This document shows, in pieces, positions 1 to 12,439 of a DNA stretch of 64,000 bases (position 1 is its first letter; every line of letters starts with the position of its first letter). Position numbers and translations under genes: made by a program. Below the pieces are notes generated by a model. It was given only the letters and a program-made list of their open reading frames with translations, ran no database searches and was not told the DNA's origin. The stretch comes from Trebouxia sp. TZW2008 (lineage: Eukaryota > Chlorophyta > Trebouxiophyceae > Trebouxiales > Trebouxiaceae), in assembly GCA_002118135.1 (NCBI GenBank), contig BDIU01000051.1, forward strand, positions 1-64,000. The letters are read 5' to 3'.

Positions 1-1492
1 ATTTCGTGGAGAGGACCCGAACTTAAGCTCTTAGCACCTTTCTTGTGCGCAAAAGTCCGAATCTAAGTGCCGATGTGTTAATTCCTGGATCTGAAGACGT
101 AACTCTGTTACACGAAGGTAGCTGTCATCATCCTTTCAGCGGCTGGGTCCTGCCTGCAAGCAAAGTAGAAGAGTGAAGGAGAAGTTCCTAGTCTGCAGCA
201 GCATCACAAAATCCAATGATGCATTTTCTTTTGCTGTCAGCATTGACAGCAAGCACAGCATCTGAGTAATCAAGTGAGAATGTAAAGACATTGATGTGAT
301 GGGCCTGCTGACACCAAGCCTGTGAGTAGTACCTCAGGATGTCTAGAGCCAGCGTTGTCACATTGCGATTGAGACTTTCCAACAGCGACGGTGGTAAAGT
401 GACGCCTTTAATACCTTTGTGATCAAAATCGCCGTATGCACAGCAAATCTTGCAAGAAGAAATACACAGGGTAGTTCAAAGTGCTGAACAAGCAGCTGTT
501 GAAAAGTGACACATTTCATGTGATGGCGATAAGGGTGACCACATGACAAGTGTCGCATTCTGAGAGGGTTTGCAATGATCAGCCTATTGTGCTTACTGTA
601 ACGGATTACCGTCACTACAATTTACATTACACATGCTGATGATTACTCATCACTTCTTCCGCTTACTAGACCTGCACATCAACTAAACCGACCAGACCGC
701 AACGTTGTTTGCATGGCGAAGGTGCAGCGAAAGAGTGCGCATGCATCATGCAAGCGCAAAATGAGCCGGCAGTACCGCTGATCTTACCGGTAGACACTGC
801 TAGCAGCAGCACAACGAAAAGGATTGTATTACATCAACCACCAGTGTTATCTCAACACTCCCTATTCACGGAAGTTACTGTGTGACAAGCGCAGACTTGT
901 TACACTTACGGTCTACAGCAAGCCACCATTGCGGCCGTCTCACACCCCAGCAAGCCTGATGGTATAACAAAGTAGGTTGAGTCATCACAAAACAACCAGC
1001 TGGTCACTAGCCAGAGTGTACGGACAACCCGATAGTAAACAGCACTAGGACACATGCGCAGCCTTGTGCATGGGAAAATACCCTCTGCTCAACACAGTTG
1101 CGCCATACAGGGGTTGTCTTGCGGAAGCAACAGGCAAGCCCAGACCCTGGTTTTGGTGTGCCTGAGGCGCTCTCTGGTCAAAACCTGCATGCCTGCCGCT
1201 GAGAAGCTTGCACAACAGCCATCAACGCCATGTCAGTTATCAGGCCAGCAGTCTGCCTTGTTGTGGCAAAACAGCCCTGAAACGCCTGCAGCATCATGAT
1301 CACATCCATGATCACGTATAAGCACAGCAGAGTCTCAGTTCCTGCTGATCAGGTGGAGCACGTTAAGCTTTTGCTTGAGCACTGATGCTTGTGTAACAGA
1401 CTTACGTCTTGAGATACAGGAATTAACATGTCGGCACTTAGATTCGGACTTTTGCGCACAAGAAAGAGCTTGAGTTCGGGTCCTCTTCACCA
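1..1492. repeat. Segment bounded by ~110-nt inverted repeats
   Basis: Positions 1-117 and 1388-1492 are near-perfect reverse complements, with about 10 mismatches or small gaps. Both contain a shared core around the sequence ttcggacttttgcgcaca. The ~1.27 kb between them has no reading frame over 85 codons and no recognisable protein. This is the shape of a non-autonomous terminal-inverted-repeat or foldback element, but no target-site duplication can be checked because the left arm begins at the window edge. The arms may continue to the left. Confidence 0.55.
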
Positions 1493-3105
1493 AGTCGTCG
1501 TGGGTTCGAATCCAGTAGGTTACAGCTAGCTTGGAGCTTCCAGCCCGTACGGCCTTCCCTGGTGATGTTTTGACCAAAAGACAATAAGCTCAGAAAACCT
1601 GCTGGAGTTCATACAGACAGATGGATCCTTGCCAACCTGTGACAAGCTGCACCACTCCGGGGTCGAATATTGTCTGTGCCAATGGCACGGTCTGGGTAAG
1701 GTAGTTGGAAAACAGGTAGGCAACAAGGACATGCAATCCTTGTGTCTTCCTCTGCGTTTGCCCATTCAGGCAGACTGCTTGCAAATGCAGATTGCGCTTT
1801 GCAGCAACGTTCGATAATGTGTGTGTAGGTCTGATGACCTACTGAGCCCATAAGTCACTGACTTGATACGTGAGTATCCATAGCGTTGCCCAGTATGACT
1901 TTGCCACAAACACAACTGCCACCGGCTCTCTGACAGAAGGCTCAGGCTGACTTCATGTGCATGTTTGCTACTGTCATTATGTTGCAATGTGTGGGTGCTG
2001 AAGCGCCTGACTACCTGCAGTCAAAGGCATGCAACGAGGTGCTTACCAAACAGCCATGAACCTGATGCGCCTATGGGATACGCTACCACCAGTCACAAGT
2101 CCATTGCAAGCTGCCAAGTGGGACTGGACCAATTTAGCGGACCCAGAAAGCTCAGCATCACAATCTTGAGCCAAGGCAGCCACTATTGAAGAAGAGAAAG
2201 GGCGTTGAGGAGACTAACAGTCGCAAGAGAGGGCTGAGCATGCTTGTAATTGCTAATTGGGGCTTGAGCCTGGCAGCCCTGTGGCTTGTCAGCCATTTGT
2301 GTTTGCTTGGCAGCGTGAGCTTCAGGAACAGCTTCAACAGCCTCAGCAGCTGCAGCTGCAGGCAAAGAAGAAGAGTCATCTGCCAAACAAGATGCTGCAT
2401 GGCAGTTGTTGATGATGTTGAAGACAAGAAGAATTCAAATGACAACAAACACAGCGTCTGAGAGAGCAAGACAGCATGCAAAATCATCATGCCTGCCACC
2501 GGCCTGTTCACTTGTCACTAAAACACCAGCCTATCTGATGTGCATTTGCATGCGTTGCGCCAGATGGTATCTCATAGCGACTGCACTGATCCTTCTGCCA
2601 GGCCTATGGAAGTGACAAAACTCACAATGGTGCACACATACACTCAGTTAGGTTGGGATATCATAACAGAGTAGCGTGCATGTCTAGGGAATAAGTAAGT
2701 CGGTCACCCTAGAGTCACCTGCTGATCGCTAGATGGCACCAAAAGACATACAAAGCCTAACAGAGAGCAGTAGCTTGTATTCAAATCCCAACACAGCTGC
2801 GCCTTACAGGAATCGTCTTGCAAAAGGATTCGGCCAATCAAGAAGTGATGCCTCCCTTGAAGCAAGGTACGCACCTGATGCAGTCTGATCGCGTCAAATA
2901 TTTCGGAGCAGCCTTGGAAGTGGAAGCTGTTACACTATCACCCACAATTGAGCTACATATCAGGCAACAAGTTGTCTGGTTGACGAGACCAACACCAGGA
3001 GCAAAGCCTGCAGCATCACATACAACCTCAAAGCACTTTCTGATGACCGGGTGAAGCAAAATCTTGAGCATAAGTAAGCCTATGCTTGAGCCCTGATGTA
3101 CCAAG
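1089..3105. repeat. Diverged repeat pair, 1089-1400 and 2788-3105
   Basis: Two blocks of about 310 bp share the same order of motifs. These are caacacag.tgcgcc.tacagg near 1090 and 2789, cctgcagcatca near 1288 and 3007, and gcttgagc.ctgatg near 1374 and 3085. They look like two old copies of one dispersed element. The first copy runs into the right inverted-repeat arm ending at 1492. No coding capacity is evident. Confidence 0.4.
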
Positions 3106-4905
3106 ACAAGGCGCAGTGTAGGTGTATTTCACCACAGCAGGCAACTACCCTGGATGACACAACACCAAGAGGTGAGTGTGTTTGGCGAAGCGTCATGCAG
3201 TCGTCTTAAGTTCCATTGCTGCTGAGGCTGCCTCTTTGAAGGGTGTTCTTCTCTCGTGTCTTTCCATTGCATGCAGGTAGCAGCATTGACTGCTCACAGC
3301 ACGCTAGCTTTGTCCAGAGCAAGGGCATGTGGCAGATAGGAACAGAACAGTCTCTTTTGTCACAACCGGCTGCCTTCCTCCCAGAAGGAGCTTGGCATAT
3401 TGCGTATGTTGATCAAAGGTCTCAGTTCGAGACTGGCATATTGCTGATGTCAACAGCATGCACAGGTGAGCCTGCTTGATGCAATGATGATGCTACAATG
3501 CAAGTCATCAAATTGAGGCATGCATTGCATGCAAGCATACAAACATTGCATGATGGTCTTACTTAACAGATCCAACATTTCGGCTGCAATTTTCGTTGTA
3601 GACAACTAGAAAGCATGATTTGGCGGGGCTACGACCATGCCTGCCTGTGACTTTGGCCTGCCGTTATTGCCATTTAGTTATTAATGTGCCAGCAACGCAT
3701 GCGCCATTCGCACATGTGCTGGTAGTCAATTCTGCTCTGCGCATTCAATGTCGTCGCTTCCTGCCCGACGTTGACAAAACATGTCGAACCACGACTTGCG
3801 CTCTGAGTCTGCAACGCCAGACTTCGGTGACAAGCAGCTCGGCTACACCGAGGTACTGCGGACAGATCGTGCTGATCACTCCCGCAAGCCGTGTACAACT
3901 GTCGGCACCGTCTGGAATTGCCGCAGCATGCACTCGTTTGAAACTCACAGACTTGATGCTGAGGTGACAGTTCGCTTTCTTGAGTAGATCGAACAACCTC
4001 TGTCACACGTGTGCAGGACTGACCTGCTTACAATCAGCTGCAAACCTGAAGGCGACTACCACCAAGAAAGACACAAATCTCAAACAAATCGACAGCTTGC
4101 AGTCAGCTCGGAAGCGTCTGGTCAGCGATTTTGCTGAAGGAGCTCAGCAGTCCTGATGACAAGGGTTCATAGTTGATTGCCTACAGCTGGTGGCATCATC
4201 TTTCCCTGTGAACAGCTACCCAATGGTGGTTCCTGGCACTTGCTGGTACTTAGATGGCATGCTTGTGTAAAAATGCAAAAGCGTCCCCAAAACTGTTCAG
4301 GTACTTGACCTACACACTGTCAAGCTGCAACACCTAATGAATGCATTTGCAATGACGCCTAACGGCACAGAATTTTCTTTTCTCTCTTGCAATCTGGACT
4401 GGCAACGTCCATCGGACTTCTTCATAAAGAGATCTGGTGCTAGGGAATCCAAGCACTTTGTGCGAAGCTCTATAAGTGTGTGCTCCTAGATTGCTGCCAA
4501 TGACATGCAATCCAACTCCATGCACATGCTATATGCATGTAGCCTAGTAGCACTGCGTTGGCCACGCTGTACTGGTACGGTACTAGCTATTGCTTATCAA
4601 TTGCAAGTGATAGCCAGTAGTTGCATCTTGCAAAGGGTTACAGTATTGCCTCCTCGGGCGGAGGAGCTCAATGTGATGGCTACTCATTTCAGGAGAAATA
4701 CAGTGCTTGACATGGCAAGAGTTCAATTCTCTGAGTGTGTATGCGCCTGATAACTGTGATGCTCAGCATGCCATTCCTGAAGCGTCTTCTTCTTCTTGCA
4801 CCAGAATCCGAGCCAGCCAAACTGATTGACCTAACACCTGCAGAAGTCTTGGCCCACCGCATTAGCGGCATCTCCAGACGTGACGCATTAGCGGCGAGAG
4901 TCAAG
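1493..4905. other. Intergenic region, no supportable gene
   Basis: Several open frames of 60-117 codons occur on both strands (for example 2183-2386 minus, Ala-rich, and 3620-3967 plus). None shows a recognisable domain, a splice-consistent neighbour or a repeated protein signature. The last few hundred bases before 4906 must hold the promoter and 5' leader of the ferritin-like gene. An in-frame upstream ATG at 4765 could lengthen that protein. Confidence 0.5.
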
Positions 4906-7900
4906 ATGAGCTTGAGTTTATGCCTGCTCGCATTGGCAGGTAAGCGTCATTCGTTGCTCTGATTGACCGAGATTTGCGTTAGTATGGTAAAACAGTGGTT
5001 GAGCGTGGCTTGCATTCGCCATTTCAACATGCTTAGTCTCTGCTGCAGTCTTTGGAGGTGCGCACGGGCGAGTTTTGCTGGATAGCGAGACCGCTCAGGT
5101 GCTGCCAAGATATGCCCAGTGTGGAGGGAGCGGAGGTGATTGTGCGCAGTTTGGGGCGTGCAGCAACAGCCCGTTCGAGGGCTACACCTGCTCCAATGAC
5201 GACGTAAGTCTTGACTGAAGCTGGCTAATTCGCTCCTTCCGCCAGTTTGACGCAACAAGTGCACGATAGATATGCACACCCTAACCTGCTCACCTAAGAA
5301 ACCTGTCAGTGTGTTTGGTGAAAGCTTTGTTTGCATTGTCAAGAAACATGGCTGTGCCTGTCCTTTTGCGTGGCCAATTGCTCACTCCCCAACATCAGGC
5401 ATGCTGTCCCAAGTGGCCGTTTCAGCCCTCTTTCACAGCACAGTGCAGGCTGAAAGCTTAAGCATCCTTCTTCGTGTGTCTGCAGGTGTGCACTGCTGTG
5501 GATGACTCATACTGGCAGTGCGTCGCAGCGCCATCACCACCCTCCCTGACGCAGATAGATGCCTATGCCCAGTGCGGTGGCATCAACTGCGCGCCAGCCC
5601 TTGGCAGTGCGGCCGGTGACATCACTTGTGCCAATGCTGCTTGGGATAACGTTGTGTGTGCTGACAGCAGCACCAGCTGTCAAAGGGTTGACGACTACTT
5701 CTGGCAGTGTCTGCCTACTGAGTCTACTGATGACAGCAGCTCAGCTGCTCAGACTACTACCGATGACGGCTCAGCCGCTCAGACAGATGCTGACGCATCT
5801 TTGTCTCCCCAGACTGCTGTTGACAACACAGCAGTGGCCACCACTCAGGGCTTCACAGACACGCACCAGTCGGGCATCAACCCTGGTGATGTCAAGTTCA
5901 GCACCAAGGCTGTCAGCAGCAGCCCTGTTTCAGCTGGAAATGCCCCAGAAGCTGAGTCAGCAGCTGCGTCAAACCAAAATGACGTTACCACTGAACCAGA
6001 AGATGTTGCCTCAGAGTCTTCTCCTGCTGCTGCTTCAAGTGATGACTCATCCGCTGAAGCGTCTGGTCTGGGCATGCTGATCCTGCCCAGCAGTGATGAC
6101 AGCGCTGATGATGATTCAAGCAGTGCTTCAGCTGATGAGACTGGCGATCTTGACAAGGACCTGTTGACATTTGCCTTCAACCTGGAGTGCCTTGAGGTAT
6201 GACAATGCAAGCACATGCCACACACACAGCATCCGTAGTATTTGTTGCAGCAAAGCACCATGCTTTGATTGTTGCTACCGATTCTGACAATGCAAGCATC
6301 ATTGGCATTATGCTCAATGAAAACATGCCGTCATGGATGCTTTGCATTGGCTGTGCTCATTGCAGACAGTGTGCTGAGCATCAGAGCTTGCTTGTGGAAA
6401 ATCACAATAAAGTCTGCCTGTTTCCCACAAGTGGATTTTGGCCTGTGCACATGTCATGCAGCCTTTGTAAGTTCTCACATCACTCCGGCGCATGCACCCT
6501 GCTTGCTGTTTTCTCGAAATCAGGAACCACAGTTTGTGCACAACCACATGCCTGTAGATTACATCTCCATCAGCTCACTTTTTGTGTGCATGCAGAGTGC
6601 CTTGTATGCCTGTGCACTGGAAGGAGATGCAGGGCTAGTTTGGCCAATGAGATGCTGCATAACCAGAAAGCGCAACTCTATGCCTCATTTCTATAAGCCC
6701 ATCAGCTCACTTGTTGTATGTAGAGCACTTTGTATGCCTTTGCCTTGACAGGAATGCAGGGCCAGTTTGGGCAATGAAGGGCTGTACCATCAGGAAGCGC
6801 AGCATTTGCACCAATTTATGCCCATCATTTGAGATCCTTCTTTTCACACCTCTGAAAGCTCAATTGTTGTGTGCGTGCAGAGTGCCTTGTATGCCTGTGC
6901 CTTGGACGGAGATGCAGGGCCAGTAGGGGCGGTAAAGGGCTGCACAGCTGCCAATCTGCCGCAGGGCTATGTGGCAGATGAGACCAGGGAGATCAGCCAT
7001 GCCAAGAGGCAACATGTCCAGTAAGACATCTACACCATACTGATATTTGCATTGCAGACTTTCCTGCTGCTGTTTTGCATGCAAGCAGTCAGTCTCGTTG
7101 TATTGACTAAGCCTGGTACGATGAGTTTGTGCAAGCATGGTGCAATGAGTTTTAGGTCCTTCAGCCAGGGCTACTCCTTGGCAGGTCGAAGCTGATATGT
7201 CAAACATCTTAACTTTTGTCCTGATGTACCAGAAACCCCTGAGAGCATTGTTCACATGCATGTCCTTGGAGGGAAATCACCTTCCAAGACCTGCTATACA
7301 GATGCCTATAGAGCTCAGTACATCCGCATTGCCAAGAACATGGTGTCTTTTCCAAGTACGTGATGTCACCATCAAACCTTCTCCACTTGTTGCTGCACAC
7401 TTGCAGGTGAAGACATCTGTCACCACCCACTGATTTGCTGACTGCTGCCTGCAGGTACCTTCAGAGCGAGCTTCAGATCTCCTGCCCAGTCATTGACCTG
7501 ACAGCCTTCACAGCTGTGGCCAATGCAGCAGTAGATGTGAGCAGCAACCAGACATACAATGCCCTGGCTCCTGATTTCACCGTGGCACGATCTGCTCTCA
7601 CCACCATCTTGCTTTTTCCTGCAGGACATCACTGTGACATCACTAATTTGCTGACTGATGCCTGCAGGTGTCCTCAGAGTGTGCTTCAGATCTCCTGCCC
7701 TGTCATTGACCTGACAGTCATCACAGCTGCGGCCAATGCAGCAGTAGATGTGGCCAGCAACCAGACCTATAACACTCTGGCTCCTGAGTTTGCAATGATA
7801 GTTGCTAATATGTAACAAGTTGCTGCATGATGCCTGCAGGTACCTTCAGAGCGTGCTTCAGATCTCCTGTCCAGTCATCGACCTGACAGCCTTCACAGCT

Positions 7901-9967
7901 GTGGCCAACGCAGCAGTAGATGTGAGCAGCAACCAGACATACAATGCTCTGGCTCCTGAATTCACAGTGGCAGGATCCCCTCTCAACATCTTCTTGGCTG
8001 GCTTCTTCTTGGAGGATGTTACTGTGGGCATGTACCAGAGTCTCATTCCCAACATTGTGTCCAGGGATCTTCTCATTGGTGCTACAGGTGAGAGTTGCAT
8101 GACGCACTGTTGCGCAATGACACACATGCGGCTTGTGGTTTGACTGTACCACACGGTAGGCATTAAACAGAATCTCCTTCCCCGCATTGTGTCAAGAGAC
8201 CTCTTCATTAATGCTACAGATATGGACATGTTGATGGCAAGCTTGCATCTTGCTGACCAAGTGCTAGGCTGGCAGAGCATACAGTCCTATTGGATGATAT
8301 CGGCGTGCATGGCACACACTACTGCTGCCCACTGACTTTTCATCATTTGCTGGACCCATGTGACCCCCATGTGGGTCTTTACATTCAGCCATGCATGGCA
8401 TTTGCATATTATCTGTTCGCTATGCCGTGAAGCTGTTTTCTTTAGACAGGCATGTTTGATCATCAGCTGCAAAGTCTTGGCATCAGTGACTCAGCTCAGA
8501 TCGCCTGAAACGGCTTTGGTATACATCCTTTGCAGGCCTCTGGCATAGCATTGAGTGCTTCACATTGCTGTCCTTGCACTGGCTGGTCAGTGTCTGTCGT
8601 TCAGATTGTACTGAGATGACATAACGCAAAACATGCCAGTTGCACAGCTCAGCAGATCAGACTGCCATATTTGAGTCTTTGCATGTGGGGGCTGGTGACA
8701 TATTGTGTGTCTGCATACCATGGCCTGCTGGTGGTGATGGTGTGACATCTATCCCGTCTGTTGTATTGACACAAAGGCTTGCTGCTGGTCATCTTGTGCC
8801 ATCTATCATGCGTTTGCTGTGGGCATGTAGACTGGCTGTTGATGGGGCTGTTGATCATCACATAAATACCTGCCTTGTATGTGACAACAATACAAAGGCT
8901 GATTGATGATTGCCTGGTGGCACTGGTCATATTTCGCTGTCAACATGCAGGTCTGCTGGTGGACAACACATACCACGCTGGCACAGTACGCGACGTAGCT
9001 GCCATGAATGCTGCCAGCAGCACAGGTTACACTATGACCAATGCTGCTACCAGCGCCTCGGCTGACTCACAGCTGAGCGTACATGATCTGCTGGCTGGCA
9101 TGGCTCAGCTGCGAGATGCCCTGGACAACACCAATGATGACAACAGTTCTGTCGGCTCAGACTTGGTAGGCCTCTCGTGCTTGTAGCAACGACCGTAACT
9201 CTGAGCTGCTAGTCAATACAGCCGTTGCGCTTCTCTCTTGGCGTGCTCAATGATACCAATCAAGCCAGCTGGGTACCGTGTTTGCGTATGAATTTTCCGC
9301 TCTGAGTCCTTGCTTACACAGCACGCTGTGATGATCATGCTGTTGAGCGCATGGCTTGCAAACTGCATCTGCAGCTTCTCTGTCAAGTCAGTCAGCTGTG
9401 CACTGCAAGTAATTTGTTTGATTCAAAACAGGCATCTATGCTTGCCATGGGCCTTTTCAACATCTTTGATAGCGGGAAGGACAGCAGTTATGCTCCAGGG
9501 TAGCGTTGGTTATAGTTCTTGTCCAATTGTATGAACTATTGCTGATTTATGCTGCTGAATTTGCAGGGCTTGGCCAGTGTGTCCGGCAAGCGGAGTGCAA
9601 CAGGCGTTGCCTCAGACGACAATGGCATGACCTTTGTCAAGACTCCTGGACAGGTAACAATGCAGTTTTGGTGCTCAACAACAAATCATGTCTTAGCCGC
9701 AGTTTGTGTGCAAGACGACATCCATGTGCCTGAAGTGCGAATCAGATGCAGTGGCAAAGCATAGATTGCCTGTTGGCTTACTGCGTATAAAGTGTCTATG
9801 CGGGAAGTTTTCACGACCTGAAGTGCTGTACAACAAATGAGAGCTGTTTTGTTGCGATGCAGGTCTTGGCTATTGTCTTGGGCAACAGCAACATTGGCAC
9901 CAGCAGTGGACTCTTCTTCCCTGAGGGTGTGGCTGGTAGCAATTCAGATTTTACAGCGGTCTCATAG
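4906..9967 (+). CDS. Secreted CBM1-like / ferritin-like domain protein
   Basis: Eight exons (4906-4939, 5049-5203, 5486-6196, 6881-7020, 7840-8087, 8951-9165, 9567-9653, 9863-9967) join in phase to 564 residues. Residues 1-18 are a signal peptide, so the protein is probably exported. Residues 33-76 and 90-139 each begin YAQCGG and end YWQC or FWQC, as in fungal-type CBM1 cellulose-binding modules. A Ser/Asp/Ala/Thr-rich linker follows to about 280. Residues ~284-564 match the ferritin-like family of plant desiccation-related PCC13-62 proteins: FAFNLECLE, an ExxxH segment (EISHAKRQH), FLEDVTVGMY and YHAGTVRD. Joining CBM1-like modules to a ferritin-like domain is unusual. A role in the cell wall or drying tolerance is inference. 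Introns 3, 4 and 5 carry extra exon copies. The start at 4906 was chosen because it gives a clean signal peptide. Confidence 0.82.
6594..6760 (+). repeat. Decoy copies of exon 4 5' edge (ferritin-like gene)
   Basis: Two copies of the start of exon 4 lie in the intron before it. The copy at ~6597 reads SALYACALEGDAG after a tgcag acceptor, then degenerates. The copy near 6724 reads STLYAFAL and is more decayed. The intact exon begins at 6881 with SALYACALDGDAG. Neither copy retains the exon's 3' part or donor. Confidence 0.75.
7455..7839 (+). repeat. Two truncated copies of exon 5 (ferritin-like gene)
   Basis: Starts at 7455 and 7668 repeat the first ~125-140 nt of exon 5, whose intact copy starts at 7840. 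All three have the same phase-2 acceptor and the ISCPVIDLT segment. Copies one and two lose similarity after the APDF/APEF segment and have no matching 3' half. The second runs into a stop. They are either inactive decoys or alternative or poison exons. The copy spacings are 213 and 172 bp. Confidence 0.85.
8155..8286 (+). repeat. 3'-edge copy of exon 5 (ferritin-like gene)
   Basis: Just downstream of intact exon 5 (ends 8087), the sequence again encodes the exon's last ~20 residues in diverged form (NLLPRIVSRDLFINAT against SLIPNIVSRDLLIGAT). It lacks the exon's 5' half and acceptor and sits inside intron 5. Confidence 0.75.
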
Positions 9968-10797
9968 CTTTAGTTTTGATTTGTGTGTTGGCTCACATTA
10001 ACTTCGTGCAGATTGCTAGACCATGTTTCTGCATATCAATTTCATGTCTACTTGGCTTACTTTGCCCATCATCATCAAATTAGGCTGTCTCAAACTTTTG
10101 GGGCCAAGTCATTTATGCATCTGCATGCTGCTCTTCATGCAGAAGTTCATGAAGCACAAAACAAGGCATGCCACTTTGCAAGTGCTTATTTTGCGTAGCA
10201 GCAGAAAGTTACTCAGGGTTTGCATGCACACATCATGCTCAGCCCGAATGCAGTCACAACCAAAAAGTCAGCTGCCCTAGCTTGCCGTTTGATTAGTGAC
10301 AATTTAATGACCCTATAGGCAGCGTATCTTGCCATGCAGATCTTGACACGGGCATTTCCAGGATAGTGTACCAACTCAGGCTTGGCAAGCATGCCATTGA
10401 TCTTCTTAGCAGATGCTAGAACAGGCAGGAACGCAAAGGCTCCAGCACATGCTTGCGCACATAAGCCCACTTTTGATTGTGTTGGCATTATTGCAACTGC
10501 AAACTACGGGACGCAGTGCTGCTCGTGAGGCAAGTCCGTAAATTTCTTGCAGGGGCAGCTTGCTTGTGCATGCACTACTGCAGGTTTGCAGAACAAACAG
10601 ACGTGCTAATTACAAGTCCACCTGCAAGCAAGCAGATTGCTTGACTAGCAACGACAAGTGACTGCGAGCGTCTCACCTGAGATGCCCTGTTCGTGAGACT
10701 GCTCGTACCCAAGTGACTATGTCGAGCTTTGCGTGACTTGAGCGCACCGTCAGACTTCAGCGCACGCACACGTTTCTAAATCCCAAAGCTTCTCAGC
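9968..10797. other. Intergenic region between ferritin-like gene and RBL13
   Basis: Nothing beyond short shadow frames is visible. It should contain the 3' UTR of the ferritin-like gene and the promoter of the rhomboid gene. Both genes are on the plus strand and 830 bp apart. Confidence 0.5.
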
Positions 10798-11183
10798 ATG
10801 GCGCCTCCGCTGCATGTCCAGGTAGCTTTCATGTGCTTGTAATGGATCTGCCGGTGTAGATCAACCCTCAGATCAGTGCTGTTGCAGATTCTGGAGCGCC
10901 CTGTGACCAGCATCATAGCTGTGGGCTGTACATCAGTGTGGGCGTGGCTTAATCACAAGCACCTGGGCTACCAAGATGTCGGCCTCAGCTATGACTTGGT
11001 GATTCAGAGGCGACAATTTTGGCGCATAGTCACCTCTCAGCTGAGCCATGTTGACTTTGTTCATCTGCTGTTCAACATGAGCAGCCTATGGTCTCTTGGT
11101 GGATTTGAGCGAGGAGGGGCAAACTCACTTGTGTTCCTTCAGCAGTCTCTCTGGCTGCTTGTGGGCTCAGGCCTGGTAAGGTA

Positions 11184-11214
<31 letters not shown>

Positions 11215-12439
11215 GCGTGGTGCTGGATTGACGAATGGCGTTCTATTGCAAGACTCTGCCTTTAAGATTTTGACAGGTGCTGTTGCTGCAGATATGCTTG
11301 GCAATATATCATATTGCTATCTTTGCACTGCAAAAGGAGCAGTACAGGACTGTGACAGCTGTTGGCTACTCTGCTGTCATCTTTGGGTGGATGGCCTTGC
11401 TTTCAGCACGTAAGGCACGACTGCCGATCACTTGTTCATTGTCTCTCAACCATTTATGCATGACATTCAGATGCATGCAGCATGATTGCTCTATCTGCTC
11501 AACTCAATCAAGCTGACCTGAGACATGAAGTGAGCTCTCAGCGCCAAAGAACTGCTCACACAAACGTTTCTGAAGGCTCCTTATGCAGTCCCGTGTGACT
11601 GTATAGCTGCTGTATGCAATGAGACACATTGCATCGCAAGTGCATGCACATCATGCTTGTGACATGCTTGCTGTGAAGGAGCGTCAGCTGCTCATACATC
11701 CCCAACACATCAGGCTGAGGCACAAGTTTGGCATTCTGGAAGATTGCATTCTCATGGAGTGCACTTGCCCAGCATGAAAGGTATTATATTTTGCAGGTGG
11801 CATCAGTAACTTCAGCATCTTTGGGATGGTGCAATTGCCCATGAGCCTAGCACCATTTGGGGCACTGGTTATCACATCCATTCTTATACCGCAAGCCAGC
11901 TTCATTGGCCATTTGAGCGGCATCCTCATGGGCTACCTCATGGCATTTGTACTGTATGGCTTGACGGTCAATGCCTGGAGCTCTCTGGCATTGCTGGGGC
12001 TGGTTTGTGCAGGTCAGGCAAAGCATAGCCCTTACAGCGCATACCTGTGTTGCCTGACATGGTCTGCATATCTTTGTGGAGCATTGACTTGCCACAGAAG
12101 GGACCTGGCATCCAACTGTGCATACATACTGCTCTGTGAGACGCATTTGTGCAGCAAGCATGACCAGGATCGTTTAAGGGCAACAAATTTCCAAGACAAG
12201 TACACAACTGTACAAAGGTGGTTGTCTGCTTGTAGCTGTTGCACATGCTGCTGTTTTGTGACTTTTGACTCATCATTTTGTGTCCAGGCTGTTTGTGGAG
12301 CTTGAAAGATGAGCTTGGCTCAGACCACCTGCCATCATTGCAACTGCCTGCTTTCTTCAGACCCACAGCCGCAAGAAGCGATATTGAAGCTGGTACCCAT
12401 GAGGCGTTGTTGTCTGGGCAGTCCAACAGCACACAGTAG
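10798..12439 (+). CDS. RBL13: Rhomboid-like intramembrane serine protease (RBL13 type)
   Basis: Five exons (10798-10821, 10888-11175, 11277-11409, 11797-12012, 12288-12439) join to 270 residues, close to plant RHOMBOID-LIKE 13 as I recall it. The protein is mostly hydrophobic helices. The catalytic serine motif GYSAVIFGWM places Ser at residue 136. The catalytic histidine lies in FIGHLSG at residue 187. HVDFVHLLFNM in exon 2 is the conserved loop/helix region before the active site. Rhomboids cut transmembrane substrates within the membrane; substrate and organelle cannot be told from sequence. Reading through the last intron instead would end at 12305. I prefer the spliced form because the last exon gives a coherent hydrophilic tail and keeps phase. 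The gene is convergent with PEX5. Confidence 0.88.
11181..11215. repeat. CTG microsatellite in RBL13 intron 2
   Basis: A run of about nine CTG/GCT triplets lies immediately after the exon 2 donor and turns into ctggcggcg. It is intronic in the chosen model. Confidence 0.8.

Noticed and set aside
1495..1520. tRNA-like B box (gggttcgaatccag)
   Set aside because: The T-arm stem pairs poorly and no acceptor stem, D-arm or anticodon arm could be placed upstream. It may be a tRNA-derived scrap, but not a gene.
2183..2511. Ala-rich minus-strand frame as a gene
   Set aside because: Short, low complexity, with no neighbouring exon or domain. Composition alone can produce it.
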